Shown here in pieces: positions 25,899-34,995 of a stretch of 64,000 nt of DNA. The stretch is from Glycomyces lechevalierae. GTDB taxonomy: Bacteria; Actinomycetota; Actinomycetes; Mycobacteriales; Micromonosporaceae. The stretch is from positions 1 to 64,000 of the forward strand of contig NZ_JAPZVQ010000007.1 of NCBI RefSeq assembly GCF_027622945.1, given 5' to 3'. Under the pieces are notes generated by a model. That model was not told the DNA's origin, searched no databases, and saw nothing but the letters and a program-made list of their open reading frames with translations. Each line of letters begins with the position of its first letter. Positions within the stretch are counted from its first letter, which is position 1. The translations under genes were made by a program, and so were the position numbers.

Positions 25899-28133
25899 CT
25901 ACTTCGCCGCGCCGACGAACGCCGTCTCGTCCTCCGCGCCGTCCTCGGCGAGGCGCTTTTGCAGCCGCTCCCCCTCGACGTCGACGTTCGGGAGGATCCG
26001 GTTCAGCCACTTCGGGATCCACCACGAGCCGCGGCCGATGAGGGCCATGACCGCCGGGATGACCGCCATGCGGACCACGACCGCGTCGAAGACGACGGCC
26101 ATCGTCAGGCCGAAGCCCATCGAGGCGATGAAGGCCTGGTCGGCGAGGATGAACGCGCCGAACACGCTGATCATGATGAGCGCGGCCGCGACCACGACCC
26201 GCGACGAATGGCCGTAGCCCTCCACGATGGCCCGTCTCGGGTCCGCGCCGAGAACATGGGCTTCACGCACACGGGTAACCAGGAAGATCTGGTAGTCCAT
26301 GGCGAGTCCGAAGACGAGGCCGATCATGAGGATCGGCATCATCGACATGATCGGGCCGCGGTCCTCGACGCCGAACAGCCCTGCGCCCCAACCCCATTGG
26401 AAGACCGCGACGAGTGCGCCCAGGGCCGCGCCGACACTGAGCACGAACCCGAGGGTCGCCATGAGCGGCACCAGGATCGAGCGGAACACGAGCATCAGGA
26501 TGAGCGCCGCGAGGACGACCACGAGCGCCAGGTACGGGATGAGCGCGTCGCTGAGGCGGTCGGAGATGTCGATGCTCATCGCGGTCGAACCGGTGACGGA
26601 CCAGGCCGCGTCCGGGTCGGCGGCGAGGGCGTCGCGGATGGCGTGGACGAGGTCCGTGGTGGCGGCGTCGGCGGGCCCGGTCTCGGGGATGACCGCGATC
26701 AGGACGGTGTCGCCCGCTTCGTTCGGGAGGGCCCGGCCGACCGCTGCGATGCCGTCGACCCCGCCGAGTTCATCGGTGACGGATTGGATGGCGGCCATCG
26801 GGTCGGCGCCGTCGGCGAGGTCGCCGACGATGAGGAGCTGCCCGTTGTAGCCGTCGCCGAAGCCCTCGGCGATGAGGTCGGCGGCGCGGCCCGCGGTCGT
26901 GTCCGAGGCCGGGCCGGTGACGAGGCTCAGTTCGAGATCGGCTGCGGGGACGGCGATGAGGCCCAGCCCCGCGATCCCGACCAGGCCGACGAGGACGGGG
27001 TGGCGGGTGACGAACCCGGCCCATCGCCTGCCGCCGTTGGGTTTCGACTCTTGGACGTCCTCGGCGATGCGCCGGCGCTGCCGCCGCGAGAAGACCTTCG
27101 CGCCGAGCACGCCGCCCATGGCGGGCAGCAGGGTCACGGCGATGACCACCGCGAGGGCGACGCTGACGGCCGCGGCGGTCGCCATCTGCGTCAGGAACGG
27201 GATGTTCACGACGGCCAGGCCGAGCAGGGCGACGACCACTGTGAGCCCCGCGAAGACCACGGCGGAACCGGCGGTGCCGACCGCGCGTCCCATCGCCTCG
27301 GCCCGCGCTTCGCGGTCGGCGACGCGGCCGTCCTTGGCGAGTTCGCTGCGGTAGCGCGAGAGGATGAACAGCGCGTAGTCGATGCCCACGGCGAGGCCGA
27401 TCATGATCGCGAGGATGCCGGTGGAGTCGTTGACGTCCAGGAACGCGGTCGCGGCCGAGATGCCGAACGCGGTGATGAGGATGCCCAGGAGCGCGGTGAG
27501 GATCGGCAGCCCGGCGCTCAGGAACGCACCGAACGTGAGCACCAGGACGATCAGCGCGACGCCGACGCCGATCACCTCGGTCGCGGGCGGCCCGCCGGAT
27601 TCCTCGAGCACGTCCCCGCCGACCTCGATCTGCACGCCCTGGCCCTCGGCGTCGGCGACCGCGTCCTCGAGGTAGTCGATCGTGGCTTCGTCGAGGTCCT
27701 TGGCGGGCACGGTGTACGACACCTGGAGGACGCCGATGCCCGGGTCCTCGGCCGAGAGCATCCCGACCGGCTCGCCGTTCGGGCCTGTCGCGAAAGGACT
27801 GTTGACGGCGGCGACCTGCGGCGAGTCCGCCATGGCCGCGGCCAGCTCCTCGACGAGCGCGGTGTGGTCCGCGGCCGTCAGGGGCGCGCCGTCCTCGGCG
27901 GCGAAGACGATCTTGGCGGAGGCCCCGTCGGCGCTCATCCCTGGGAAGCGGTCGTCGAGCAGGTCGAACGCCTCCTGGGACTCGGTGCCGGGCAGGACGA
28001 ACTCGGGGTCGGTCTCCTGCTGCATCGCGGTCGCGGCGACGCCGGCGCCCGCGGCGATGAGGACCCACACCGCGAGGACGAGCCAGCGCAGGCGCAGGGA
28101 CCCCCTGCCGAGCCGGTAGAGGAAAGTGGCCAT
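25899..28133 (-). CDS. MMPL/RND-family membrane transporter
   Basis: This is a large inner-membrane exporter of 744 residues, proton-driven by family. The layout is the classic double one: a transmembrane helix, a large extracytoplasmic loop (about 40-185), five clustered helices including GLAVGIDYALFILSRYR, a second loop, then five more helices with GLVFGLAMDYQIFLVTRVRE. Both membrane halves carry the MMPL Asp-Tyr motif (GIDYALF and AMDYQIF), used in proton relay. It leads an operon with a histidine kinase and response regulator. The substrate could be a lipid, an antibiotic or a peptide; nothing in the window decides. Confidence 0.92.
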   Translation of the reverse strand: MATFLYRLGRGSLRLRWLVLAVWVLIAAGAGVAATAMQQETDPEFVLPGTESQEAFDLLDDRFPGMSADGASAKIVFAAEDGAPLTAADHTALVEELAAAMADSPQVAAVNSPFATGPNGEPVGMLSAEDPGIGVLQVSYTVPAKDLDEATIDYLEDAVADAEGQGVQIEVGGDVLEESGGPPATEVIGVGVALIVLVLTFGAFLSAGLPILTALLGILITAFGISAATAFLDVNDSTGILAIMIGLAVGIDYALFILSRYRSELAKDGRVADREARAEAMGRAVGTAGSAVVFAGLTVVVALLGLAVVNIPFLTQMATAAAVSVALAVVIAVTLLPAMGGVLGAKVFSRRQRRRIAEDVQESKPNGGRRWAGFVTRHPVLVGLVGIAGLGLIAVPAADLELSLVTGPASDTTAGRAADLIAEGFGDGYNGQLLIVGDLADGADPMAAIQSVTDELGGVDGIAAVGRALPNEAGDTVLIAVIPETGPADAATTDLVHAIRDALAADPDAAWSVTGSTAMSIDISDRLSDALIPYLALVVVLAALILMLVFRSILVPLMATLGFVLSVGAALGALVAVFQWGWGAGLFGVEDRGPIMSMMPILMIGLVFGLAMDYQIFLVTRVREAHVLGADPRRAIVEGYGHSSRVVVAAALIMISVFGAFILADQAFIASMGFGLTMAVVFDAVVVRMAVIPAVMALIGRGSWWIPKWLNRILPNVDVEGERLQKRLAEDGAEDETAFVGAAK

Positions 28134-28271
28134 GAACGGGTGCTCCCATCGAATGGATCGGTCGCGCGCCGTGAGGCGGCGTATGCGACCGAACCTACGA
28201 GCGGATGCGCCCGCTCCCGTGGGACCGGAGTGGCATCTTCAGGGCCCCTATGGGACCGCGGTACCAGCGCG

Positions 28272-28880
28272 TCAGGCGCTCATCGCGCCCGCGCCGATCG
28301 CGCGCATCGCCCGCTCGACGGTCTCCTCGTTCTCGCCGTACGGCGCGACGTAGTCGACGACCGCCCGGGCGGCGTCCTCGCCGAGCGTCCTGGTGATGGT
28401 CCATGCCGCCAGGTACTGCGAGGCCAGGCAGCCGCCGGCGGTGGCGATGTTCCCTTCGGCGTGGAACGGCACGTCGAGTGCCTTGACGCCCTTGGCCTCC
28501 AGGAACGGCCGGGTCTTCGCATCGGTGCAGGCGGGCATGTCGCCCAGCGTCCCGAGCGCGGCCAGCACGAGCGCGCCCGAGCACTGCGAGCCGATCAACT
28601 GGCGCGACGGATCGAGCGGCAGCCGGGCCAGCATCGCGTCGTCGGCCGAGATCTCCCGGGCTTTGACGCCGCTCCCGATGAGCACGACGTCGGCCTCAGC
28701 GACGAAGTCCATCGGCCGCTGGCCGGTCACCTCCACGCCGTTCATCGAGGTGACCACCGGCGTCGGCGTCGTGATGAACGCTTCGAGCCCGTCCTTGCGG
28801 CACCGGTTGATCAACGCCGACGCGATGAAGCTGTCGAGCTCGTTGAACCCGTCGAACGTGACCACTGCGACCTGCGGCAT
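28272..28880 (-). CDS. DJ-1/PfpI-family protein
   Basis: This is a cytoplasmic glutamine-amidotransferase-like protein of 202 residues. The fold is recognised from VAVVTFDGFNELD at the N-terminus, and the nucleophile elbow is GSQCSGALVLAALG with Cys at about residue 105. A following Pro/His-containing segment (VPFHAEGNIATAGGCLAS) is typical of the family's GTAAGIDL region. The ATG at 28880 is chosen over upstream in-frame starts because AGGAGG lies just before it. The function within the family (chaperone, protease, isonitrile hydratase, regulator domain) cannot be decided. There is no AraC HTH. It is monocistronic. Confidence 0.85.
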   Translation of the reverse strand: MPQVAVVTFDGFNELDSFIASALINRCRKDGLEAFITTPTPVVTSMNGVEVTGQRPMDFVAEADVVLIGSGVKAREISADDAMLARLPLDPSRQLIGSQCSGALVLAALGTLGDMPACTDAKTRPFLEAKGVKALDVPFHAEGNIATAGGCLASQYLAAWTITRTLGEDAARAVVDYVAPYGENEETVERAMRAIGAGAMSA

Positions 28881-29083
28881 CAGCACACCTCCTGCATCGA
28901 GCCCCCACCCTACGGCGACACACGCCGGGCCGCGACCCCGATTCTCGGTCGACTGGACCGGAGCACGGATCCGGCGAACGTGCGTTCGGCAGGCATGGCT
29001 TTCGGGTGTTCGACGCGACCGCACACGGCGTCAGCGAGGCCCGATAGGTATGGGTCCCAACGCGAACGACCGCGCGCCGACGG

Positions 29084-31531
29084 TCAGGCCCCGGTCGCCG
29101 TCAGTTCTCGGAGTGCTCCCGCCGCCGGCAGACCGCTGCCGTCAGCCAGTCGGAGGGCGCGGCGCCAGTAGGTGCGGGCGCGGGCGCGGCGCTGCATGGC
29201 CCAGGCGGCGTGGCCGAGGCCGGCGAGGGTGTGGACCTGGCCGGCGCGGTCGCCGGTCTCGCGGTAGATGAGCAGCGCACGGTTGAACTCGGTTGCGGCG
29301 GCGTCGAACTCGTCCCGAGCGAGGGCGGTCTCGGCCAGGCCGCGCAGCGCGTCCGCTTCGCCGGCGATATCGCCGATCCGGCGGCAGCGGTCAAGGACGC
29401 GTGAGTGGAGCCGTTCGGAGCGTTCGAGATCGCCCTCGCGCAGTGCAACACGCGCCAACCCGCACAGGGCATATGCCGCACCCCGGCGGTTGCCGATGCG
29501 TTCGCAGATGGCCTGCGCCTGCCGGTACCGCTGCGTCGCGGTGGCGAGGTCGCCCTGTTCGGCGGCGACGTCGGCCATGGCCCGCAGGCCGTACGCCTCC
29601 CCGATGTCGTTGCCGATGCGGTTGCAGATCGCGGTGACCTCGGCGGCGTGCGCCGCGGCAGTGGCGAGATCGCCTGCGGACAAGGCGATCTCGGCCAGTC
29701 CCCAGAGCGATTCGGCCTCGCCGACGGCGTTGTCGAGCCGGCGGTGGATCGCCAGCGCGTCCCGGTACCGCGCCCGCGCGACCGGGTAGTCGTCATTGGA
29801 CGCCGTCTGGGCGAGGCCGCGCAGCGCGTGGGCCTCGCCGGCGTTGTCGCCGAGCCGCCGACGCAACCGCAGCGCCCGTTCGAAGCCCACGGCGGCGGCG
29901 GCGAACCTGCCGGTCAGGCGGTCGATCTCCGCGATGCCCGCGAGTGCGTCGGCCTCCCAGTCGATCCGGCCCGCGCGGCGGGCGATCCGCAGGAGCTGCT
30001 GGTTGCAGATCCTGGCCTCGTCGTAGTGGCCGAGCAGGCGCAGCCAGCGGTTCAGCGGGACCGCCAGGGCGGCGGCGGCCTCGTCGTGGTCGTTGACGTG
30101 GAGGCAGGCGAGGAGGCTCGCACGGTCGGCGCTCAACCAGGCGCCGTCACCGGTGTCCTCCAGTCGCAGCCGGTAGTGGCGCAGCAGTCTCCCCACGGCC
30201 GCATGCTGTCCGCTGGCCGGGTCCTCGCGGTGCGCGAGCTCGGTGGCGAGGGCCCGCACGGAGTCGTGGAACTCGTAGGAGCCTTCGGCGCGGCGCAGCA
30301 GCAGGCTCTCGTCGTAGAGCCGCGCCAGGAGCGACTGCGCTTCGGCTGCGGGGGTTTCGAGGAGCGCCCCGACGTCCTCGGCTGCGAACCGGCGGCCGGG
30401 ATGGATCGCGAGGAACCGGAACAGGCGCTGCACGGGAACGGGCAGGCCGTCGTAGGAGGAGACCAGCACCGGTCCACTGTGCTCGTGCGGGGGTATCCGG
30501 CGCAGGCGCTCGAGGTGGTCGCCGATCCCCCAGTCGGGCTTGGCCTCCAGTTGCCGTCCGACGGCCACCAGCTCGAGCGGGAGTGCCCGGCACAGCTCGA
30601 CGAGGGCCATCGCGTCCTCGGGTACGGCGTCGAGGCGGCTGGCCGGGTCGTGGTGGCGCAGGATCTCCAGGGCGTCGCGGGCGGCGACGGTGCCGAGCGG
30701 CAGCCGGGTGGCGTCCTTGAGGCCGGTGAGCCGCCGGCGGCTCGTCACGAGGACCACCGCGCCCGGTCTCTGCGGCAGCAACGGTTCGAGTTGCGCCTCG
30801 TCGGAGGCGTTGTCCAGCACGATGAGTGCACGGCGGGACGCCAGTTCGCGGTGCAGCAGCGCCGCCCGCGCCGGCGGTGTCAGGGCGTCGATCCGGCGGC
30901 CTGGGACGCCGAGGTGGGCGAGGAAGCCGCGCACGACGGCGTCGGCGGCGGCGGGCGGTTCGAGCTGGTCGTAGCCGCGGAGGTCGGCGAACAGGCGCGT
31001 GTCGCCGCCCAGTCCGGCGTCGACGAGGTCCTGCGCAGCCCGGTTGGCGAGCTCGGTCTTGCCGATCCCGGCCATGCCCTCGATGACGATCACGGCAGGG
31101 CGGTCCGCATCCCGGGCGGCTGCCGCGAGCGCGGCGATCCGGTCGCGTTCGGCGCGGCGTCCGGTGAAGGTCGCGGTGGGGGCCGGGACGGCGTCGCGGG
31201 TCGCGATGATGAGCGAGCGGTTGACGCGGTCGAGCACGCGGTGGCAGGCCTGTTCGAGCGAGCGGAGCGCCGCGCCGTCGAGCCCGAGGGCGCGGGCGAT
31301 GTCGAGCACGGTGCCGGGGTTCATGCGCGTGCGACCGTTCTGGAAGTACCCGTGGATAGTCGCCAGCGACGGCGGTTCATCGAGAAGGGATTGTGCCTTG
31401 TAGAAGGCCCGGATCTCGGTGTGTATGCGGCGGAAGGGCGTCCCGCCCGCGAGCGATCGCAGATCACGGAGGAAGGCGGCCAGGTCGTCGAGGGTCTGGA
31501 CCGTCCGCGTATCCGGTTTCCGCTGCTCCAC
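29084..31531 (-). CDS. STAND/NB-ARC regulator with TPR repeats (AfsR-like, no SARP domain)
   Basis: This is a signal-transducing ATPase of 815 residues. The N-terminal 110 residues resemble the small helix-turn-helix-like module found before actinomycete NB-ARC proteins (SLATIHGYFQNGRTR). It is followed by an NB-ARC domain with P-loop GMAGIGKTEL (about residue 155) and Walker B RALIVLDNAS, then a winged-helix region and, from about 480, eight or so TPR repeats (AGEAHALRGLAQTA, AGEADALRGLAETA). It lacks the DNA-binding SARP domain of AfsR. The start is GTG 31531, inside tandem 14-bp repeats that each carry AGGAGG. A small secreted repeat protein is divergent. The ligand and target are unknown. 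Confidence 0.88.
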   Translation of the reverse strand: MEQRKPDTRTVQTLDDLAAFLRDLRSLAGGTPFRRIHTEIRAFYKAQSLLDEPPSLATIHGYFQNGRTRMNPGTVLDIARALGLDGAALRSLEQACHRVLDRVNRSLIIATRDAVPAPTATFTGRRAERDRIAALAAAARDADRPAVIVIEGMAGIGKTELANRAAQDLVDAGLGGDTRLFADLRGYDQLEPPAAADAVVRGFLAHLGVPGRRIDALTPPARAALLHRELASRRALIVLDNASDEAQLEPLLPQRPGAVVLVTSRRRLTGLKDATRLPLGTVAARDALEILRHHDPASRLDAVPEDAMALVELCRALPLELVAVGRQLEAKPDWGIGDHLERLRRIPPHEHSGPVLVSSYDGLPVPVQRLFRFLAIHPGRRFAAEDVGALLETPAAEAQSLLARLYDESLLLRRAEGSYEFHDSVRALATELAHREDPASGQHAAVGRLLRHYRLRLEDTGDGAWLSADRASLLACLHVNDHDEAAAALAVPLNRWLRLLGHYDEARICNQQLLRIARRAGRIDWEADALAGIAEIDRLTGRFAAAAVGFERALRLRRRLGDNAGEAHALRGLAQTASNDDYPVARARYRDALAIHRRLDNAVGEAESLWGLAEIALSAGDLATAAAHAAEVTAICNRIGNDIGEAYGLRAMADVAAEQGDLATATQRYRQAQAICERIGNRRGAAYALCGLARVALREGDLERSERLHSRVLDRCRRIGDIAGEADALRGLAETALARDEFDAAATEFNRALLIYRETGDRAGQVHTLAGLGHAAWAMQRRARARTYWRRALRLADGSGLPAAGALRELTATGA

Positions 31532-31569
31532 AGCGCCTCCTCAACAGCGCCTCCTCCACAGCGCCTCCC
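31528..31569 (-). repeat. three 14-bp tandem repeats, each carrying a Shine-Dalgarno sequence and GTG
   Basis: Units at 31528-31541, 31542-31555 and 31556-31569 (plus-strand consensus CCACAGCGCCTCCT). On the minus strand two of the three units read AGGAGGCGCTGTGG, a perfect ribosome-binding site followed by GTG; the others vary by one base. The most gene-proximal GTG is the start of the STAND regulator. Since 14 is not a multiple of three, each unit opens a different frame. Confidence 0.75.
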
Positions 31570-31733
31570 GCGCGTTGCGGCCGGACGGCACTGATCGAGT
31601 GCATGGTAGCCCGCGCCCGCTACCGCTCCGGCGTTCGGTTTCGTTCGGAAACCGCGCAAGGCGCGTTCGTTCACAGAGGATCAGGGGTCAGGTGCCGCAG
31701 GAACCCCTGCCGGCATAAGGGAAGGGAATACAG

Positions 31734-32072
31734 ATGAGCATTCGACTGCGAACCGGCCTGACGGCCGCGGGCGCGCTGGCGTTCGTCCTGGTCGCCGCGG
31801 CCCCGGCGGCCGCGAGCACCGATTGGACCGCCGAGCCCGACGGGTTCACGCCGCCGTACGCCAGCGTGCGGATCACCGACGCCGACAACCGCGACTTCAG
31901 CGCCCGGATCACGAGTGATGACGACAGCGTCCGCATTACGACGTTCCCGGGCGCGGACAACCGCGACTTCACCGCCCGGATCACGAGCGATGACGACAGC
32001 GTCCGCATTACGACGTTCCCGGGCACGGACAACCGCGAGTTCAGCGTGGCCCCGGCCAACCGGGACTTCTGA
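31734..32072 (+). CDS. small secreted repeat protein, family unknown
   Basis: I do not recognise this 112-residue protein. It has a clear Sec signal peptide (LTAAGALAFVLVAAAPAAAS, cleavage near AAA-ST). After it come two nearly identical 24-residue repeats (DNRDF[S/T]ARITSDDD then SVRITTFPG[A/T]) and a truncated third (DNREFS), ending PANRDF. The mature part of about 80 residues is acidic, Cys-free and rich in Arg-Ile-Thr/Asp alternation, suggestive of stacked beta-strands. Repeat DNA (72 bp units at 31884, 31956, 32028) is almost identical, so duplication is recent. A good AAGGGAAGG site precedes ATG 31734. It is divergent from the STAND regulator. Confidence 0.7.
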   Translation: MSIRLRTGLTAAGALAFVLVAAAPAAASTDWTAEPDGFTPPYASVRITDADNRDFSARITSDDDSVRITTFPGADNRDFTARITSDDDSVRITTFPGTDNREFSVAPANRDF

Positions 32073-32344
32073 GCCCGGGGCTTCTGAGAATCGGCCGACG
32101 CGCAGGCAGGGCCCCGGGCGGAACACCAGGGGCGCGCGATCGGGCGTGACCGCTCCATGCGGAGCCACCGGTGACGGCACCGGAGGCGGGACGCGTTCGG
32201 GGGCGTTCGGCACCGCGCCGGACGCCCCCGACGTGGAGGCGACAAAGCGGGCGGCGCTCTCCGGGCGGCGGACGCGATCCGGGCAACCCGAGGTGCGAAA
32301 CGGCATAAGATCAGCCGTAAGCAGCACTGCAGGGGGGAGTCGCG

Positions 32345-34258
32345 ATGGCCACCGACCCTGCCGCCGGACGCCCGATCGGGGACTACGCGCTGCTCTCGGA
32401 CCGCCGCTGCGCGGCGCTCGTCTCCCCCGACGGCTCCATCGACTGGTTCTGCCGCCCCCGCTTCGACAGCCCCGCCGTCTACGGCCGCCTCCTCGACCCC
32501 GACGCCGGCCACTGGTCCATCCACCCCGCGGGCGAGTACCGCAGCGAACGCGCCTACATCGGCGACACCTTCGTCCTCCGCACCGTCTTCAACACGCCCA
32601 CCGGCACCGCCCACCTCATCGACGCCCTCGCGCTGGGCCCGTCGATCGAGGCCGAGACCGGCGTGCGGCTCCGGCTCGCCTCCCGCGCCCCCAGGGCCAC
32701 CCTGCGCGTCCTCGAATGCACCGAAGGGGAGGTGACGATCGACTTCGAGTTCCGGCCCCGCCCCGAGTACGGGCTGGTCAGCCCCGTCTTCACGAACGTC
32801 CCCGGCGGCATCCTCGCCACCGGGGGGCCCGTGCGCTTCGTGCTCACCTGCCCCGTGCCGCTCGACTTCAGCGGCGACGGCACCACCGCCCGCTTCGTCC
32901 TCCACCAGGGCGAGAAGCTGCGCTTCGCGACCCAGTCCGCCGGGCTCGCCGACGATCCGCCCACGGCCTGGACGCCCGAGGCCGTGGACGCCGCGCTCGA
33001 GGAGACCCTGATCGGTTGGCAGACCTGGTCCGACGCGCACCCGCTCTGGGACGGGCCGCTCCCCCACCTCGTGCGCCGCTCCGTCCTCGTCCTCGAGGCC
33101 CTCCGCTACCAGCCAACGGGCGCGATCGTCGCCGCGCCCACGACGTCGCTGCCGGAGGCGATCGGGGCGGGCCGCAACTGGGACTACCGGTACGTGTGGA
33201 TCCGCGACGCCAGCTTCACGATCCAGGCGCTGGCCGCCGCCGGATCCACGGACGAGGCCATCAAGTTCTTCGAGTTCATCACCCGCGCCGCCGCCCAGTA
33301 CCACCCGCAGAACCCGCTGCAGATCATGTTCGGCGTGGGCGGCGAGCACGAGCTCTCCGAACGCGAGCTCGCGCACCTGCGCGGCTGGCGCGGTTCGCGT
33401 CCCGTGCGCATCGGCAACGCCGCCTGGCTCCAGCCGCAGCTCGACGTCTACGGCGAACTCCTCGACGCCGCCTGGCAGGTCTGGCCGCACCTGACCCACC
33501 TGGACGCGGCCGCCCGGCGGTTCCTCACCGGCGTCGCGGACGCGGCCGCGGACCAGTGGGGCCGGCCCGACCAGGGGATCTGGGAGATGCGCGGCCCGCC
33601 GCGCCACTACACGTACTCCAAGCTCATGTGCTGGGTCGCGCTCGACCGCGCCGTGAAGCACGCCGAGGTCATCGAGGTCGAGCAGCGCGACGCCATGATC
33701 TTCGGCCCGGACATCTTCGCGTCGAGGGAGCTGGCGCCCGAGGACTTCTCGCCCGTGAAGCTGATCCCGGGCTGGGCCGCCGCGCGCGACCGCATCCGCG
33801 AGGCGATCGAGGAGCACGCCTGGAAGCCCGGCATCGGCGCGTTCGGGGCCGCGTTCGACGGCGAGGACCTGGACGCGTCCCTGCTCCTCCTGCCGGCCGT
33901 GGGCTTCCTCCCCGGCGACGACCCGCGGGTCATCTCCACTGTGGATGTGATCGCGGAGCGGCTGCGCGACGACCGCGGCCTGATCCTGCGCTACGAGCCG
34001 GGGCTCGACGGCCTCGACGGCGAGGAGGGGTCGTTCGTCATGTGCACCTTCTGGCTCGCCCAGGCCTTCGCCCTCACGGGCCGCCCGGACCTGGCCCTGA
34101 AGGCGTTCCACGAGGCCGCCGCCTGCGCCAACGACCTCGGCCTCATGTCCGAGGAGATCGACACCGCCACCGGCGAGATGCTCGGCAACTACCCGCAGGC
34201 GTTCAGCCATATCGGACTCATCAACGCGGCCGTCGCGATCCGCGACGCCGCACGGTGA
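32345..34258 (+). CDS. GH15 glucoamylase/trehalase-like glycoside hydrolase
   Basis: This is a cytoplasmic glycoside hydrolase of family GH15, 637 residues. The N-terminal beta-sandwich (IGDYALLSDRRCAALVSPDGSIDWFCRPRF) is followed by the alpha6/alpha6 barrel with the hallmark GRNWDYRYVWIRDASFTIQA (about residue 283) and QPQLDVYGELLDA. A second catalytic acid is expected near WEMRGPPRHYTYSKLM, where the usual WExR is visible. There is no signal peptide. Actinobacterial members of this layout include trehalases and glucoamylases; the substrate cannot be told apart here. It is followed 12 bases later by a degenerate HD-domain gene, a likely operon. Confidence 0.9.
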   Translation: MATDPAAGRPIGDYALLSDRRCAALVSPDGSIDWFCRPRFDSPAVYGRLLDPDAGHWSIHPAGEYRSERAYIGDTFVLRTVFNTPTGTAHLIDALALGPSIEAETGVRLRLASRAPRATLRVLECTEGEVTIDFEFRPRPEYGLVSPVFTNVPGGILATGGPVRFVLTCPVPLDFSGDGTTARFVLHQGEKLRFATQSAGLADDPPTAWTPEAVDAALEETLIGWQTWSDAHPLWDGPLPHLVRRSVLVLEALRYQPTGAIVAAPTTSLPEAIGAGRNWDYRYVWIRDASFTIQALAAAGSTDEAIKFFEFITRAAAQYHPQNPLQIMFGVGGEHELSERELAHLRGWRGSRPVRIGNAAWLQPQLDVYGELLDAAWQVWPHLTHLDAAARRFLTGVADAAADQWGRPDQGIWEMRGPPRHYTYSKLMCWVALDRAVKHAEVIEVEQRDAMIFGPDIFASRELAPEDFSPVKLIPGWAAARDRIREAIEEHAWKPGIGAFGAAFDGEDLDASLLLLPAVGFLPGDDPRVISTVDVIAERLRDDRGLILRYEPGLDGLDGEEGSFVMCTFWLAQAFALTGRPDLALKAFHEAAACANDLGLMSEEIDTATGEMLGNYPQAFSHIGLINAAVAIRDAAR

Positions 34259-34270
34259 AAGCGCGATGCC

Positions 34271-34819
34271 ATGAGCGCCTTTGAAACCGCGCGAACGACC
34301 GCCGAGGAACTGCTCGCCCCGACGCTGCCGAGGCGCTGGCGGCGGGCGCAGGCGGTCGGCGCGAAGGCCGCGCTCATCGGCGCGGAGATCTTCTCGCGGG
34401 ACGAGGGCGGCGTGCTCGCGACGGCCGCGATGCTCATCGACATCGGCCACGCCCCGGCGGCGGCCGAGACCGGCTTCTCCCAGCTCGACGGCGCCCGGTG
34501 GCTGCGCGCGCGGGACTGGGACGAGCGGATCACCGGGCTCGTGGCGCACTGCTCGTTCGCGATCGTCGAGGCGGAGCTGCGCGGGTGCCGCGAGGAGCTG
34601 GAGGCTGAGTTCCCCGATGAGGACTCCGCGGTGACCCAGGCGCTCTGCTACTGCGACATGACGACCGGCCCGGACGGCGAGAGCCTGAACGTCGAGAGCC
34701 GCATCGCCGAGGCCGCCACCCGCTACGGCCCCAACCATGTCGTCACGAAGTTCCTGGAGCGGGCCCATCCGGCGATCCTCGAAGCGGTCGGCCAGACCGA
34801 GCGGGCCCTCGCGTTCTAG
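34271..34819 (+). CDS. HD-domain-like protein lacking metal-binding histidines
   Basis: This 182-residue protein follows the layout of small actinobacterial HD-domain phosphohydrolases: RRWRRAQAVGAKA, then AAMLIDIGHAP, GFSQLDGARWLRARDW, LVAHCSFA and ALCYCDMTTGPDG. In active members the first segment carries a His (RRWxHxxxVA) and the second the HD doublet (LHDIGYAP). Here the first His is Arg and the doublet is Ile-Asp, so two metal ligands are gone. The third (LVAH) and the late Asp (CDMTT) remain. It is probably a binding or regulatory pseudo-enzyme. It lies downstream of GH15 in the same orientation. Confidence 0.75.
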   Translation: MSAFETARTTAEELLAPTLPRRWRRAQAVGAKAALIGAEIFSRDEGGVLATAAMLIDIGHAPAAAETGFSQLDGARWLRARDWDERITGLVAHCSFAIVEAELRGCREELEAEFPDEDSAVTQALCYCDMTTGPDGESLNVESRIAEAATRYGPNHVVTKFLERAHPAILEAVGQTERALAF

Positions 34820-34830
34820 CTTTCCACCGG

Positions 34831-34854
34831 AACGGTAACCGGTCGGTGACCGTT
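34831..34854. promoter_or_regulatory. 24-bp imperfect palindrome between two genes
   Basis: Arms AACGGTAACCG and CGGTGACCGTT differ at one position and flank a GT centre. It lies 11 bases after one stop and 140 before the next start. It could be an operator for the coiled-coil protein gene or a weak terminator. Nothing else is evident in 34820-34995. Confidence 0.35.
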
Positions 34855-34995
34855 CGTCCGACGCGCGGACGGCGGACCGGGTGCGACCATGGCAAGTGGA
34901 GTCACGTTGGCGGCCAAGCGGAGCCGGCGCATCCCTTCGATCGGCGCACCGTTGCCCGCGGGCGTCGCCCCCCTCGCTCCCAGAGATGAGACATC

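Noticed and set aside
24576..29171. Plus-strand open frame of 1531 codons opposite MMPL, kinase and DJ-1 genes
   Set aside because: The translation is Arg/Asp/His-rich low complexity, while the opposite strand has four recognisable genes with ribosome sites.
31636..31654. 7-bp hairpin CGGTTTC/GAAACCG between the STAND gene and the repeat-protein gene
   Set aside because: It is short and isolated, with no second copy; it could be an operator but could equally be chance.
31884..32045. 72-bp repeats as a CRISPR array
   Set aside because: The repeats are adjacent without spacers and code for in-frame protein repeats.
31688..34768. Minus-strand frame of 1026 codons opposite GH15
   Set aside because: GH15 signature motifs on the plus strand are unambiguous; the antisense frame has no known motif.
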